From CAZYVD01 sp964651045 (GTDB lineage Bacteria > Zhuqueibacterota > QNDG01 > DSAB01), in the NCBI GenBank assembly GCA_964651045.1, contig CAZYVD010000012.1, forward strand, positions 1 to 56,570: a stretch of 56,570 nucleotides of DNA, in the 5' to 3' direction. Shown in pieces: positions 17,132-26,761 of this stretch (position 1 is the stretch's first letter; the number at the start of each line of letters is the position of its first letter). The translations under genes and the position numbers were made by a program. Below the pieces are notes generated by a model. It did not search any database. It worked only from the letters and a program-made list of their open reading frames with translations, and was not told where the DNA came from.

Positions 17132-18055
17132 TTAACAGCCCGAAGGCAACACACCGGCACGAGGATGTGCCTGACTGTATATCTTTTTTAGTCGATCTGT
17201 TTCAAGATGTGTATATATTTGTGTAGTGGAGAGACTCGAGTGTCCCAACAGCTCCTTGACCGCCTCGAGGTCTGCACCTCGATTCAGCAGATGGGTGGCA
17301 AAAGAGTGACGCAGAATGTGCGGACTCAATTTTTTTCTGTCTGATATATTTCTCAGCCACCTGTGAACTAATAGTTGAATTCCGCGAGTTGAGATTCTGC
17401 TCCCATTCCGATTTAAGAATAGCGCCGTGGTCTGATCTTTTGGTTTAAACTCATCTCTTACAGAGATATAGTTTTTTAAAATTTTTGCCACATTCCTTCC
17501 AATCGGAATTATTCTCTCCTTTTTTCCCTTTCCATAAACCCTGACGCTGCCTGCGGTAAAATCCAAATCCTCAATGTTGAGGGATGCCAATTCAGAAAGC
17601 CTCATTCCTGTTCCATAAAAAAGTTCCAGCACTGCTCTATCCCGCATTCCAAAAACAGAGTCCGTTGATATTCCCTCAAGTGCATCCCTTATCTCCTGTT
17701 CCTGTAAAAACTCAGGCAGCACTCTTTTTCTTTTGGGAGAAATTAGAGTAATAGTCGGATTCTTGGATATTACCCCGATTCTTGTTAAATAGAGGAAGAA
17801 TGCTCTGAGAGAAGCCAGCTTACGTGCAACTGTGGATTTGTCAGCACCATGTTTTACTAGCCCGCTGAGAAAAAGATGAAGTTCCTCTCTGGTTATCGAT
17901 TCCACCGAAATTGTGACACAATCTCTCTTGTGCAGAAGAAACTCCCTGAACTGTTCGAGGTCACCTCTGTAGGCCTTTATCGTGTTTTCAGAGTAGTTCT
18001 TGATCGATTTAAGATTGTGAAGAAACTCTTCTATTGACTTTTTCATGACGGCCAT
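17132..18055 (-). CDS. XerC/XerD-type tyrosine recombinase
   Basis: A 307-residue tyrosine recombinase, the size of the enzymes resolving chromosome dimers at dif. The N-terminal SAM-like domain contains SIKNYSENTIKAYRGDLEQF. Catalytic residues are visible: Arg in GTGMRLSELASLNIEDLDF, Lys in VYGKGKKERIIPIG, HxxR in SPHILRHSFATHLLNRGA, and the final His and Tyr in LLGHSSLSTTQIYTH. It starts 4 bases after the topA stop codon, with no strong ribosome site of its own; translation may be coupled, and the ATG three codons in is an alternative. Location in a housekeeping operon beside topA favours XerC/XerD over a phage integrase. XerC versus XerD is not decidable here. Confidence 0.9.
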   Translation of the reverse strand: MAVMKKSIEEFLHNLKSIKNYSENTIKAYRGDLEQFREFLLHKRDCVTISVESITREELHLFLSGLVKHGADKSTVARKLASLRAFFLYLTRIGVISKNPTITLISPKRKRVLPEFLQEQEIRDALEGISTDSVFGMRDRAVLELFYGTGMRLSELASLNIEDLDFTAGSVRVYGKGKKERIIPIGRNVAKILKNYISVRDEFKPKDQTTALFLNRNGSRISTRGIQLLVHRWLRNISDRKKLSPHILRHSFATHLLNRGADLEAVKELLGHSSLSTTQIYTHLETDRLKKIYSQAHPRAGVLPSGC

Positions 18056-18059
18056 GCTA

Positions 18060-20249
18060 TCATTGTGTTTCGTAACCGCACACTGGACACCTGTAGAAAG
18101 ACCCCTTCTTTTTTGTGTGCCTCTCCTCTAAATAGTAATTTCCACACTTTTTGCATTCTTTGAGCACAGGCCTGTACCAGGAGGCAAAGTTGCATGATGG
18201 ATAGTTGGAACATCCGAAAAAGGTTTTCCCTCTCCTGCTCTTCTTTTCCACTATCTCTCCACCACAGTCTTGATTGGGACATTTTACCCCTGTAGACAAA
18301 GGCCTTGTAAATTTACACTCTGGATATCTCGAACATGCCATGAATCGTCCATACCGCCCCATCCTGATTACCATTGGTGATCCGCACTCTTCACACTTCT
18401 GATCTGTCTGCTCTAATTCTTCATCAAGTGATCTTGAATATCTGCACTCCGGATACCCTGTGCATGCAATAAACCGACCATTCCTTCCCCATTTTATCAC
18501 AAGGTCTCTTCCACACTCAGGGCACTTTTCATCTCTATTCTCAAGGAGAGACTGTTTTATCTGTTCCTTCATCTCCATTGCATTCTGGATCGATCTGCTG
18601 AAAGGTTCATAGAAATCTTTTAAAACAGAAACTCTCTCCTTCTCCCCAGATTCAATCTGATCGAGTTCCTCCTCCATGGCCGCAGTAAATCCCACATTAA
18701 ATATATCGGGAAACTGATCTATTAATATCTCATTTACTGCCATTCCCAGTTCTGTTGCATGGAGAGCACGTCCCTCTTTTCTGCAATATTTTCGATCAAG
18801 TAGAGTAGAGATAATCAAAGCATATGTAGATGGCCTTCCTATTCCAAGATTGTCCAGCTCTTTAACGAGGCTGCTCTCATTATATCTGGGCGGAGGCTTA
18901 GTAAAGTGTTGTTCCGGATCGAGCTTCAAGAGTTCCACTCTGTCATGCTTCATCACTCCATCGGGCAGGGTCTCTTCGGTTTCCCTATCAACATCATACA
19001 GCTGCATGAATCCTTTAAATTGTACTATTGACCCAGTGGCCCTGAAAAGGTATTTACCAGATGTTATATCTATGTTCTTCTGCAGAATCTTTGCCGGTGC
19101 CATTTGAGATGCAATAAATCTTTTCCAAATCAGTTCATATAATTTTTTCTGACCAGCAGTCAGATATGCCGCTATCTGATTCGGAGGCCTCTTCAGTGAT
19201 GTGGGACGAATCGCCTCATGTGCATCCTGTACAGATTTCTTGTTTCTGAAAACATTCGGCTTTGAGGGCACATATTCCAGCCCATAACCCTCTGCAATAT
19301 ATTTCCTTGCCTCCTCAACAGCACTCTTTGCGAGTCTTGTAGAATCGGTTCGCATATATGTAATGAGCCCCACTCTTCCCTCTGGCAGATCTATGCCCTC
19401 ATAGAGTTGCTGTGCAATAGCCATGATCTGCTTAGTGCTCATGCCAAATTTGCGAGCCGAATCCTGTTGAAGAGTACTGGTTGTAAATGGAGGGGGAGGC
19501 CTTCTTTCAATCGTCTTGGACTTTACATCAGAGATAAAATATTCCAACTTCTTTAGTACAGAGATGTGCTTTTTCATCTCTGCTTCATTTGGAATATAAA
19601 AATCTTCTCCCCCGATCTTTAAAAGTTTGGCCCTTAATGTAATGTTATCTTTTGTCTTAAATTCAGCTTCAAGGCTCCAGTACTCTCTGGGCTTGAAGCT
19701 TGCTATCTCTTTCTCCCTCTCACAAACAAGCCTCAGTGCAACAGTTTGTACTCTTCCGGCCGACAATCCCCTGAAAACCGTTTTCCATAAAAAGGGACTA
19801 ACCTTATATCCAACGAGTCTGTCCATTACTCTTCTGGCCTTCTGGGCTTCAACCTTGTTCATGTCAATTGTGCCAGGATTTTTGATAGCATTCTTTATTC
19901 CATTATTTGTTATTTCATAAAACAGCACTCTATGTATATTGCTATTGACATTTTTTATCTCATTTGCAAGATGGTATGCAATAGCCTCTCCTTCTCTATC
20001 TGGATCTGTTGCTAGATAAATCTCATCAACCTTTGATGCCAATCCCTTAAGCTCTCTAAGTATTTTGCCCCTACCCCGAATAGTAATATACTCGGGGTCA
20101 AATCCATTATCTATATCAACACCTAGACGGTTCTTAGGCAGATTCTTAATATGACCCACAGATGCCTTTACAATATAATCGCTGCCAAGAAATCTGTTGA
20201 TTGTCTTCGATTTTGCATCTGATTCTACAATGACTAATGACTTGGGCAT
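18060..20249 (-). CDS. topA: DNA topoisomerase I
   Basis: A 729-residue type IA topoisomerase that relaxes negative supercoils. The Toprim domain starts SLVIVESDAKSKTINRFLG and has the acidic TDPDREGEAIAYHL. The catalytic Tyr is in VGLITYMRTDSTRLA. Four C-terminal C4 zinc fingers follow: CPECGRDLVIKWGRNGRFIA; CEECGSPMVIRMGRYGRFMA; a CPNQDCGGE finger; and CKKCGNYY with CPVCGYETQ. It lies 26 bases downstream of secA with GGAG before the ATG and is followed at 4 bases by the recombinase gene. Confidence 0.97.
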   Translation of the reverse strand: MPKSLVIVESDAKSKTINRFLGSDYIVKASVGHIKNLPKNRLGVDIDNGFDPEYITIRGRGKILRELKGLASKVDEIYLATDPDREGEAIAYHLANEIKNVNSNIHRVLFYEITNNGIKNAIKNPGTIDMNKVEAQKARRVMDRLVGYKVSPFLWKTVFRGLSAGRVQTVALRLVCEREKEIASFKPREYWSLEAEFKTKDNITLRAKLLKIGGEDFYIPNEAEMKKHISVLKKLEYFISDVKSKTIERRPPPPFTTSTLQQDSARKFGMSTKQIMAIAQQLYEGIDLPEGRVGLITYMRTDSTRLAKSAVEEARKYIAEGYGLEYVPSKPNVFRNKKSVQDAHEAIRPTSLKRPPNQIAAYLTAGQKKLYELIWKRFIASQMAPAKILQKNIDITSGKYLFRATGSIVQFKGFMQLYDVDRETEETLPDGVMKHDRVELLKLDPEQHFTKPPPRYNESSLVKELDNLGIGRPSTYALIISTLLDRKYCRKEGRALHATELGMAVNEILIDQFPDIFNVGFTAAMEEELDQIESGEKERVSVLKDFYEPFSRSIQNAMEMKEQIKQSLLENRDEKCPECGRDLVIKWGRNGRFIACTGYPECRYSRSLDEELEQTDQKCEECGSPMVIRMGRYGRFMACSRYPECKFTRPLSTGVKCPNQDCGGEIVEKKSRRGKTFFGCSNYPSCNFASWYRPVLKECKKCGNYYLEERHTKKKGSFYRCPVCGYETQ

Positions 20250-20275
20250 GAAGTGATTCTCCGTTGAAATTTATA

Positions 20276-23200
20276 TCATCTGCCACAGCAGTGTTTATAC
20301 TTTTTGCCGCTTCCACACGGGCAAGGATCATTTCTTCCTACCTTCTTCTCCACTCTCACAGGCTTCCTCTTCACTGCTCCACCAGGTGGTGCCTGTTGTG
20401 ATTCAGCAGATTGATGAGCAAAACCCATGCCAGCCGCATCCTCATGTATAGTGGCCATCTCAACGGGCATTCTCTCTCTAGAGGGTTCGAATGGTTCTGG
20501 CCCCCTTTCCATCTGTATTTGAGCCTTAAATACTATCTCAAGGATCTCTCTGTCTATCCTTTCCAACATCTCGGTAAACATCTGAAATCCTTCATGTTTA
20601 TATTCAATCAAGGGATCCTTCTGGCCATAAGCCCTAAGCCCTATTCCCTCCTTGAGTCTGTCCATTTCATAAAGATGCTCTTTCCACCTTTCATCGATTG
20701 TCTTGAGAGTGGCAAAACGCTCCAGCTGGGCCATCAATTCATTCCCAAGTATTTTTCTTTTGTTTTCATATGATTCTACAGCTTTCCCTTTTATCAGCTC
20801 TACCAGTTCATCATGGCCCATGCTGGAAGCCTCTTCTCCAGAAATTTTGATAGGAAGAAGAAGTGTCTGAATAAGTTCCTCCTTGAGGCCCTCCCAATCA
20901 CCTTCCTGCTCAACACTCCTGCCTCCCATAAACCTCTCTACAACATCTTCTACAAAATACTCTATAATACTGATTATCTCTTCGTGTAGATTCTCACCCT
21001 CAAGGGCACGTCTTCTTCTTTGATATATTACTTCTCTCTGTTTGTTCATCACATCATCATATTCAAGAAGATGCTTTCTGATCTCAAAATTGCGATTCTC
21101 CACACGCTTCTGTGCCCTTTCAATCGATTTTGTAACCATCGGGTGAGTAATGACATCCCCTTCCTTAACTCCTAATCGATCCATAACACCAGCTATTCTC
21201 TCCGAGCCAAAGAGACGCATTAAATCGTCCTCAAGGGAAAGATAGAATCTGGATGATCCAGGATCCCCCTGACGCCCCGCCCTTCCTCTCAGCTGTCGAT
21301 CTATTCTCCTCGCCTCATGCCTCTCTGTACCTATGATATGCAGACCACCTGTGGCATAATCTCTGGCCTTTATGTGTACAACTCCTTCACGTATTATCCT
21401 CGCATCTGTTGGATCTCCAATAGATTTAGTAATTATTGCCGCCTCATTGGTCTGAAGATTACCGCTGTTTTTAAGTATATTGAACTTCTCCTCTCGAGAT
21501 TTTATTACTTTGACCCGTGTGCCAGTCTCTTCAATAAATTTCGATATCCTGCCTATCTCCTCATCCGGAACCTCATGGACTAATACCTCTCTTCCCTTTG
21601 ATACTTCTTGAGCTACTCTATGAGCCATATCTTTTAACTTCTCTTCTGGAAATCGTATCACACCCCTGCCGAGTTTAATATCTGTACCCCTGCCTGCCAT
21701 GTTCGTTGCAATCGTGACCATACCAGGCTCTCCTGCAGTGGCAACTATCTGTGCCTCCTGACGATGGTACTTTGCATTCAGTACAGAATGGCGCACGTTT
21801 CTTCTTCTCAGCATTCTTGATAGTGTTTCCGAAACCTCTACCGATATTGTTCCCACAAGTACTGGATAATTTTGCTCGTGCAGAGACACAATCTCATCTA
21901 TTATGGCATTATACTTCTCCCTCTTTGTCCTGTAAACAACATCATCATGATCTGCCCTTCTAACTGGTTCATTAGTCGGTATCACAACTACATCGAGTTT
22001 ATATATCTCCCAGAATTCACCTGCCTCTGTCTCAGCCGTACCTGTCATGCCTGCAAGTTTTGTATAAAGGCGAAAGAAATTCTGTAGTGTTATTGTGGCA
22101 AGAGTCTGTGTCTCTTTCTCGATCTTTACATTCTCTTTTGCCTCGAGTGCCTGGTGCAATCCATCCGAAAACCGTCGACCAGGCATGAGTCTTCCAGTGA
22201 ATTCATCAACAATCATCACCTTGCCGTCTTCTGTTACAACATATTCTACATCTCTTTCAAATAGTGAGTATGCCTTTAGAAGCTGACTTATGTTGTGGAG
22301 TCTTTCGCTCTTCTCTGCATATTCGCTCTGAATCTCCTCTTTCATTCTCTCTTTTGTCGATGGTGCCAAATTTTCAGCATTTTCTATCTCCGAAAACTTT
22401 GTTGCAAGATCGGGAAGTATAAACATGTCAGGATTATCAGGTGCAAGAGCATTCCTTCCTTTTTCTGTAAGGTCTATTGTATGAGCCTTTTCTTCTATTG
22501 CAAAATAGAGCTCTTCATCAAGAACATTGAGTTTTTTATCACGCATATAATCAGATTCCACTTTCCGAATTAGCCTCTGAACACCTGGTTCGTGTAACAG
22601 CTTCATGAGGCGCTTATTCTTGGGAGCTCCTCTCTGTGCCTGAAGAAGTTTTATGCCCGCTTCATACTCCTTTCCTTCCTTAAGAAGCCTCTCGCCCTCA
22701 CTCACAAGACGATTTACCAGCACTGTCTGACTTCTGACAACCTCTTCTACCTTTGGCTTCATCTCTGCAAACCTGTTCTTTGATTCACCAACCGGTCCTG
22801 AAATGATAAGAGGTGTACGCGACTCGTCAATCAATACCGAGTCTACCTCATCTATTATTGCATAGTAGTGACCTCGCTGAACAACTCCCTCTGGACTTAT
22901 TGCCATGTTGTCTCTAAGATAATCAAATCCAAATTCGTTGTTTGTTCCATATGTGATGTCGGCCTGATACGCGGCCTTCCTTGTCTGTGGGTCCATTTCA
23001 TTTGTAATATAGGCCACACTGAGGCCCAGAAATTTATATATCTCACCCATCCATTCACAATCGCGCCTTGCCAGATAATCGTTGACTGTAACAAGATGCG
23101 CTCCCTTTCCAACAAGTGCATTAAGATACAGCGGCATTGTGGCTACAAGCGTCTTGCCTTCACCGGTTGCCATTTCTGCAATCTTGCCCTCGTGTAGCAC

Positions 23201-23650
23201 AATCGCTCCCATAAGCTGAACATCAAAAGGCACCATGTCCCATACTATCTCATTTCCTACTACCTTCCATGACTTTCCTAAAAGCCGTCTGCATGTCTCT
23301 TTTACAACTGCATATGCCTCTGGCATAATCTCCCAGAGAACCTCTTCTGTTTTTCTGTTCTCCTCCTTTTCGAGTTCTTCTATCTTCAATCTGATCTTTT
23401 CGAAATCGATCTCCTCCTCAGTACCGACATTTTTTAATTTCTCCTTAAGAGCCTCTATCTGCTTTCTCTGCTCACCAACCTCCTCCATAATCCTGGCCTT
23501 AAACTCGTCTGTCTTTGATCTGAGCTCCTCATCTGACAAATCTTTCAATGTCAAGTAGATTTTGTTGATCTCATCAACAATTGGTGTGATTCTCTTTATA
23601 TCTCTCTCATGCTTGCTTCCGAATAATTTTTCAATGATTTTTCCAAACAT
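20276..23650 (-). CDS. secA: Preprotein translocase ATPase SecA with two large insertions
   Basis: SecA, the motor ATPase of Sec protein export, 1124 residues against the usual 830-900. Walker A is in MATGEGKTLVATMP, DEAD-type IIDEVDSVLIDESRTPLI is next, with GRGTDIKLG and QLRGRAGRQGDPGSSRFYLS later. The C-terminal zinc tail is VGRNDPCPCGSGKKYKHCCGR. One insertion after SGPVGES (about residues 290-400: PKNKRLMKLLHEPGVQRLI, LYFAIEEKAHTIDLTEKGRN) matches the type found in Bacteroidetes SecA. A second of about 100 residues (roughly 664-766) separates GRGTDIKLG from GGLHIIGTERHEARRIDRQL, a place where most SecA proteins have only a few residues. The frame is intact and flanking motifs are perfect, so this looks like a genuine expansion. 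RBS GGAGAG precedes the ATG. Confidence 0.97.
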   Translation of the reverse strand: MFGKIIEKLFGSKHERDIKRITPIVDEINKIYLTLKDLSDEELRSKTDEFKARIMEEVGEQRKQIEALKEKLKNVGTEEEIDFEKIRLKIEELEKEENRKTEEVLWEIMPEAYAVVKETCRRLLGKSWKVVGNEIVWDMVPFDVQLMGAIVLHEGKIAEMATGEGKTLVATMPLYLNALVGKGAHLVTVNDYLARRDCEWMGEIYKFLGLSVAYITNEMDPQTRKAAYQADITYGTNNEFGFDYLRDNMAISPEGVVQRGHYYAIIDEVDSVLIDESRTPLIISGPVGESKNRFAEMKPKVEEVVRSQTVLVNRLVSEGERLLKEGKEYEAGIKLLQAQRGAPKNKRLMKLLHEPGVQRLIRKVESDYMRDKKLNVLDEELYFAIEEKAHTIDLTEKGRNALAPDNPDMFILPDLATKFSEIENAENLAPSTKERMKEEIQSEYAEKSERLHNISQLLKAYSLFERDVEYVVTEDGKVMIVDEFTGRLMPGRRFSDGLHQALEAKENVKIEKETQTLATITLQNFFRLYTKLAGMTGTAETEAGEFWEIYKLDVVVIPTNEPVRRADHDDVVYRTKREKYNAIIDEIVSLHEQNYPVLVGTISVEVSETLSRMLRRRNVRHSVLNAKYHRQEAQIVATAGEPGMVTIATNMAGRGTDIKLGRGVIRFPEEKLKDMAHRVAQEVSKGREVLVHEVPDEEIGRISKFIEETGTRVKVIKSREEKFNILKNSGNLQTNEAAIITKSIGDPTDARIIREGVVHIKARDYATGGLHIIGTERHEARRIDRQLRGRAGRQGDPGSSRFYLSLEDDLMRLFGSERIAGVMDRLGVKEGDVITHPMVTKSIERAQKRVENRNFEIRKHLLEYDDVMNKQREVIYQRRRRALEGENLHEEIISIIEYFVEDVVERFMGGRSVEQEGDWEGLKEELIQTLLLPIKISGEEASSMGHDELVELIKGKAVESYENKRKILGNELMAQLERFATLKTIDERWKEHLYEMDRLKEGIGLRAYGQKDPLIEYKHEGFQMFTEMLERIDREILEIVFKAQIQMERGPEPFEPSRERMPVEMATIHEDAAGMGFAHQSAESQQAPPGGAVKRKPVRVEKKVGRNDPCPCGSGKKYKHCCGR

Positions 23651-23706
23651 ATATTCTCTCCAAATTGCAATTATAAACTAAACTCGCCACCCTATAAAAA
23701 GTTCCT

Positions 23707-24153
23707 CTATTCGATAAGACCTGCTCCCCTTTTAACGATCCTGCCTTCCGATTTTAATCTCTTATATAAAGAATCAATGATGCCATTTACAAAACGTCCA
23801 CTCTGGGCAGTACTATATTTTTTTGCCAAATCGATAGCTTCATTGATTGTAACTTTTGGAGGGATTTCATGAAAGTAGAGCAGTTCACAAAGAGCCATCC
23901 TCAGGATTATTCTGTCGATAAGGGCAACCCTATCTATATCCCAATTTTCTATGACAGAGGAGATATTCTTATCTATGAAATCTTTATACTCTAATGTCTT
24001 CTTTACAAGCTCAGAAGCAAACCCTGCAATTGCCTTGTCGCTTCCGCTGTCGCTTGAGATTTTCTCAACAATAGTTCTCAGCGAATTTTTTGAGATTTCT
24101 TCTGCATACAGCCCTTTAAGAGCAAGTTCTCGTGCTCTTCTTCGTCTCTTCAT
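23707..24153 (-). CDS. nusB: Transcription antitermination factor NusB
   Basis: A 148-residue all-helical NusB, which with NusE (S10) binds boxA RNA in antitermination of rRNA transcription. Family landmarks: the start MKRRRRARELALKGLY, WDIDRVALIDRIILRMALCE, and PPKVTINEAIDLAKKYSTAQSG ending FVNGIIDSLYKRL. GAGGAG precedes the ATG. The gene sits between recJ (47 bases upstream) and secA (56 bases downstream), on the same strand. Confidence 0.95.
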   Translation of the reverse strand: MKRRRRARELALKGLYAEEISKNSLRTIVEKISSDSGSDKAIAGFASELVKKTLEYKDFIDKNISSVIENWDIDRVALIDRIILRMALCELLYFHEIPPKVTINEAIDLAKKYSTAQSGRFVNGIIDSLYKRLKSEGRIVKRGAGLIE

Positions 24154-24200
24154 ATCACTCCTCTTTGTGTATCAAAGAACTGCTCATGGCAGATTTTGAA

Positions 24201-25892
24201 TCATTTCAGATCTTTTACTCTTAATTGAACCCTTGATTTCCCATTCCAGAAATTTTCCTCTATTACATAAACCATATTAAGATTCTCCTCTCCTGGACAC
24301 AACCTGTAGTGAAGAGAACCTAAATCGAATCCAATTGCCTCATAAACTTTTCCACCCTGTCTTACCTTAAATTTCAAATGATCCTTGCCAACTACTTTGG
24401 GAGTACCAACAACCTGAAGATTGCGAGAAAGAAAAACAGGCCTCATATTCTGAGGTCCGAATGGAGCAAATCTGTTGAGCATGCCCACAAGCTCCTCATT
24501 GACCTGGGGAAGCTCGATCTCTGCATCAATTATGATTCTCTGCACCAACTCCTCATCCTTAAGTAAATCATATGCTATCTTTTTGAAATCCTCTTTGAAC
24601 TTCTCTATCTTTCCTATCTCAAGCATGAGTCCTGCGGCATACTTGTGTCCTCCAAATCTTAGAAGATACCTCTCACATCTCCTAATCGCAGAATATATAT
24701 CGAAATTTAGTATGCTTCTTGCTGAGCCTCTTCCTATGCCATCTTCGATTGCTATCATGATTGTGGGTCTGTACATCCGTTCTGCAATACGCGAAGCCAC
24801 AATTCCTATCACACCAGGATGCCATCCCTCCTTTGCCAAGACCAGTGCCCTGTCATTCTCAGAATCAAATTCTTTTTCTATAATCTCTATCGCTTCATTG
24901 AATGTCTGATCATCTATGTTTTTACGGTTTCTATTTTCTGCTTCAAGGATGTTGGCAATGTTTTTTGCCTGCTGATCTGAATCGGTAACAAGAAGCCTGA
25001 CGGCCCTCTCGGCATTTCCAAGTCTTCCCACTGCATTGATCCGCGGAGCAAGAATAAAAACAACCTGTCCAGTACCAATTACCCTATTTGAAAGTCCAGA
25101 ACTCTCTATCAGGGCCTTTATTCCTATCCTCTCTCTCCTGTTTATCTTTTCCAGTCCCATCTTCACAAGAAGCCTGTTCTCATCGATCAGGGGTACTATA
25201 TCGGCAGCACTTCCAAGAGCCACAAGATCTAAATACTCTTTTAATATGTCCAAATCTATTCCCAGTTTCTTTATTACAGCATGAATCAGCTTAAAAGCAA
25301 CTCCAACTCCAGAGAGCTCCTTGAATGGGTAGTTACATCCTTTCCTCTTTGGATCTAATATGGCATATGAGGATGGCAGAAATTCCCCTTCCTCATGGTG
25401 ATCACTTATTATTACATCTATCCCGAATTTATTTGCAAGATCAACCTCTTCAACATTTGTTATGCCGCAATCTGCTGTAATCAAAAGTCTTGCCTCAACC
25501 TCATAAGCCTTCTGAACACCCAGTCTGGAAAGTCCGTACCCCTCTTTTAACCGATCAGGAATGTAAAAAAATACATCGCTTCCCATTCTCTTTAAGAAAA
25601 GGTATAAAATGCTTACTGCGGTTATTCCGTCAACATCATAATCACCATGAATAAAAATACGCTCCCTTCTCTCAATTGCCTGAACGACCCTGGTTGCTGC
25701 ACGATCCATATCGAGCATTAAAAATGGATCATAGAGATCATCCCACTTTGTATTAAAAAACTTTTTTATACTTTCTACAGTGTTGATGTTTCTGTTAATA
25801 AGGATTTGAGATATTATGTGTGGAATGTTCAACTTCTCAGAAAGAAACTTCGACAACTCCTGATCGGGTTTCTCCTTAATGATCCACTTCAA
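24201..25892 (-). CDS. recJ: Single-stranded-DNA-specific exonuclease RecJ
   Basis: A 563-residue RecJ, a 5'-3' single-strand exonuclease in recombination and repair. DHH-family motifs: HGDYDVDGITAVSILYLFL, TADCGI, DVIISDHHEEG and ALGSAADIVPLIDENR. DHHA1 carries the glycine-rich GRGSARSILNFDIYSAI with FGGHKYAAGL. The C-terminal OB-like domain is present. The start codon is TTG (25892), placed 7 bases after a consensus AGGAGG; no better start is near. It follows rnpB with only about 23 bases between. Confidence 0.95.
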   Translation of the reverse strand: MKWIIKEKPDQELSKFLSEKLNIPHIISQILINRNINTVESIKKFFNTKWDDLYDPFLMLDMDRAATRVVQAIERRERIFIHGDYDVDGITAVSILYLFLKRMGSDVFFYIPDRLKEGYGLSRLGVQKAYEVEARLLITADCGITNVEEVDLANKFGIDVIISDHHEEGEFLPSSYAILDPKRKGCNYPFKELSGVGVAFKLIHAVIKKLGIDLDILKEYLDLVALGSAADIVPLIDENRLLVKMGLEKINRRERIGIKALIESSGLSNRVIGTGQVVFILAPRINAVGRLGNAERAVRLLVTDSDQQAKNIANILEAENRNRKNIDDQTFNEAIEIIEKEFDSENDRALVLAKEGWHPGVIGIVASRIAERMYRPTIMIAIEDGIGRGSARSILNFDIYSAIRRCERYLLRFGGHKYAAGLMLEIGKIEKFKEDFKKIAYDLLKDEELVQRIIIDAEIELPQVNEELVGMLNRFAPFGPQNMRPVFLSRNLQVVGTPKVVGKDHLKFKVRQGGKVYEAIGFDLGSLHYRLCPGEENLNMVYVIEENFWNGKSRVQLRVKDLK

Positions 25893-25915
25893 AATTTATC
25901 CTCCTGAATTTAAAA

Positions 25916-26336
25916 TCCTCAAAGACAGAACTGTAAGCCGAATTCTGTATCCCCAATAGCGGGATGGTGATCATTTATCTTTCTTGGCAAAATGCTCAAG
26001 ATTGTGCGGCCTACCCATGAGTCTGTCGAGGCGGGCAACCTCGCATTTTCCTTGTAAAGGAAAAACTCCTCATCTATTTGGCCTTGCTCCGGGGGGGGTT
26101 TTCCATGCGTCCTGCGTCACCGCAGAACCGGTGAGCTCTTACCTCACCTTTTCACCCTTACCCCATGAGACACATCGATCATGCCTCATGAGGCGGTATA
26201 TTTTCTGTGGCACTATCCGTCGTTCCATCTTCATGGAACGCCTCCGCTTTCGCGGAGCACCCTGCCCTGTGGAGTTCGGACTTTCCTCTCTTTCTCATTT
26301 ATGAAAAAGAGCGATCACCCATTCTGTCTTTGAGGA
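25916..26336 (-). ncRNA. rnpB: RNase P RNA, bacterial class A
   Basis: The catalytic RNA of RNase P, maturing tRNA 5' ends, about 421 bases. Conserved blocks on the - strand include the 5' core GAGGAAAGTCCGAACTCCAC followed by AGGGCAGGGTGCTCC, the GGAGCAAGGCCAAATAG block, AGGTTGCCCGCC, GGGTAGGCCGC and the 3' core ACAGAATTCGGCTTACAG. The ends are set by a perfect 15-bp P1 helix: 26322-26336 pairs with 25916-25930 (TCCTCAAAGACAGAA with its complement). The gene sits between rnhA (stop 2 bases away) and recJ, so it may be cut out of a longer transcript. An unusual run of eight identical bases (26091-26098, C on the RNA strand) lies just before GGAGCAAGG. Confidence 0.97.
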
Positions 26337-26338
26337 TT

Positions 26339-26761
26339 CTATTTTTCCTCCTCAATTCTTTTTTGTAATCTTACGGATCTCTTTGCAAGCGAATCGGCCA
26401 TGCTGTTCTCTTCCCTGGGAATGTAGTTAATCTCAAAATCGATCATCATGGAGTCCAGTGTCTTTTTGATTTTCTCATGAAGAGCCTTCAAATGGGGTTT
26501 TGTTATTCTGTAGGATCCATTCATCTGATTTACCAGAAGCTTGCTGTCTGAATATACAACTAGTGATGATATTCCAAAACTCCTCACAAGCTCCAGACAC
26601 CCCATTAGTCCCCTGTATTCTGCCACATTGTTTGTAGCCTCTCCTATGTACTCACCTGCACTGTAGATAGTTCTATCATCTTCATCCTTTATTACTATAC
26701 CATATCCTGCCTTGCCAGGATTTCCCTTTGATGATCCATCTATATATGCTACAACTTTCAT
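26339..26761 (-). CDS. rnhA: Ribonuclease HI family protein
   Basis: A 140-residue RNase HI-fold protein cleaving the RNA strand of RNA-DNA hybrids. The four acidic catalytic residues can be placed: D8 in YIDGSSKGNPG, E48 in NNVAEYRGL, D72 in VYSDSKLLV, and D123 in NSMADSLAKRS. The basic protrusion of E. coli RNase HI is not evident, placing it nearer the YpeP/archaeal-like branch that often lacks the second DEDD context. The ATG overlaps the stop of the upstream zinc-ribbon gene by 4 bases (ATGA), indicating coupled translation; rnpB follows immediately. Confidence 0.9.
   Translation of the reverse strand: MKVVAYIDGSSKGNPGKAGYGIVIKDEDDRTIYSAGEYIGEATNNVAEYRGLMGCLELVRSFGISSLVVYSDSKLLVNQMNGSYRITKPHLKALHEKIKKTLDSMMIDFEINYIPREENSMADSLAKRSVRLQKRIEEEK

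Noticed and set aside
17132..18055. Phage or island integrase
   Set aside because: It has XerC/D size, lies between topA and hpf in a housekeeping operon, and there are no attachment sites or phage genes nearby.
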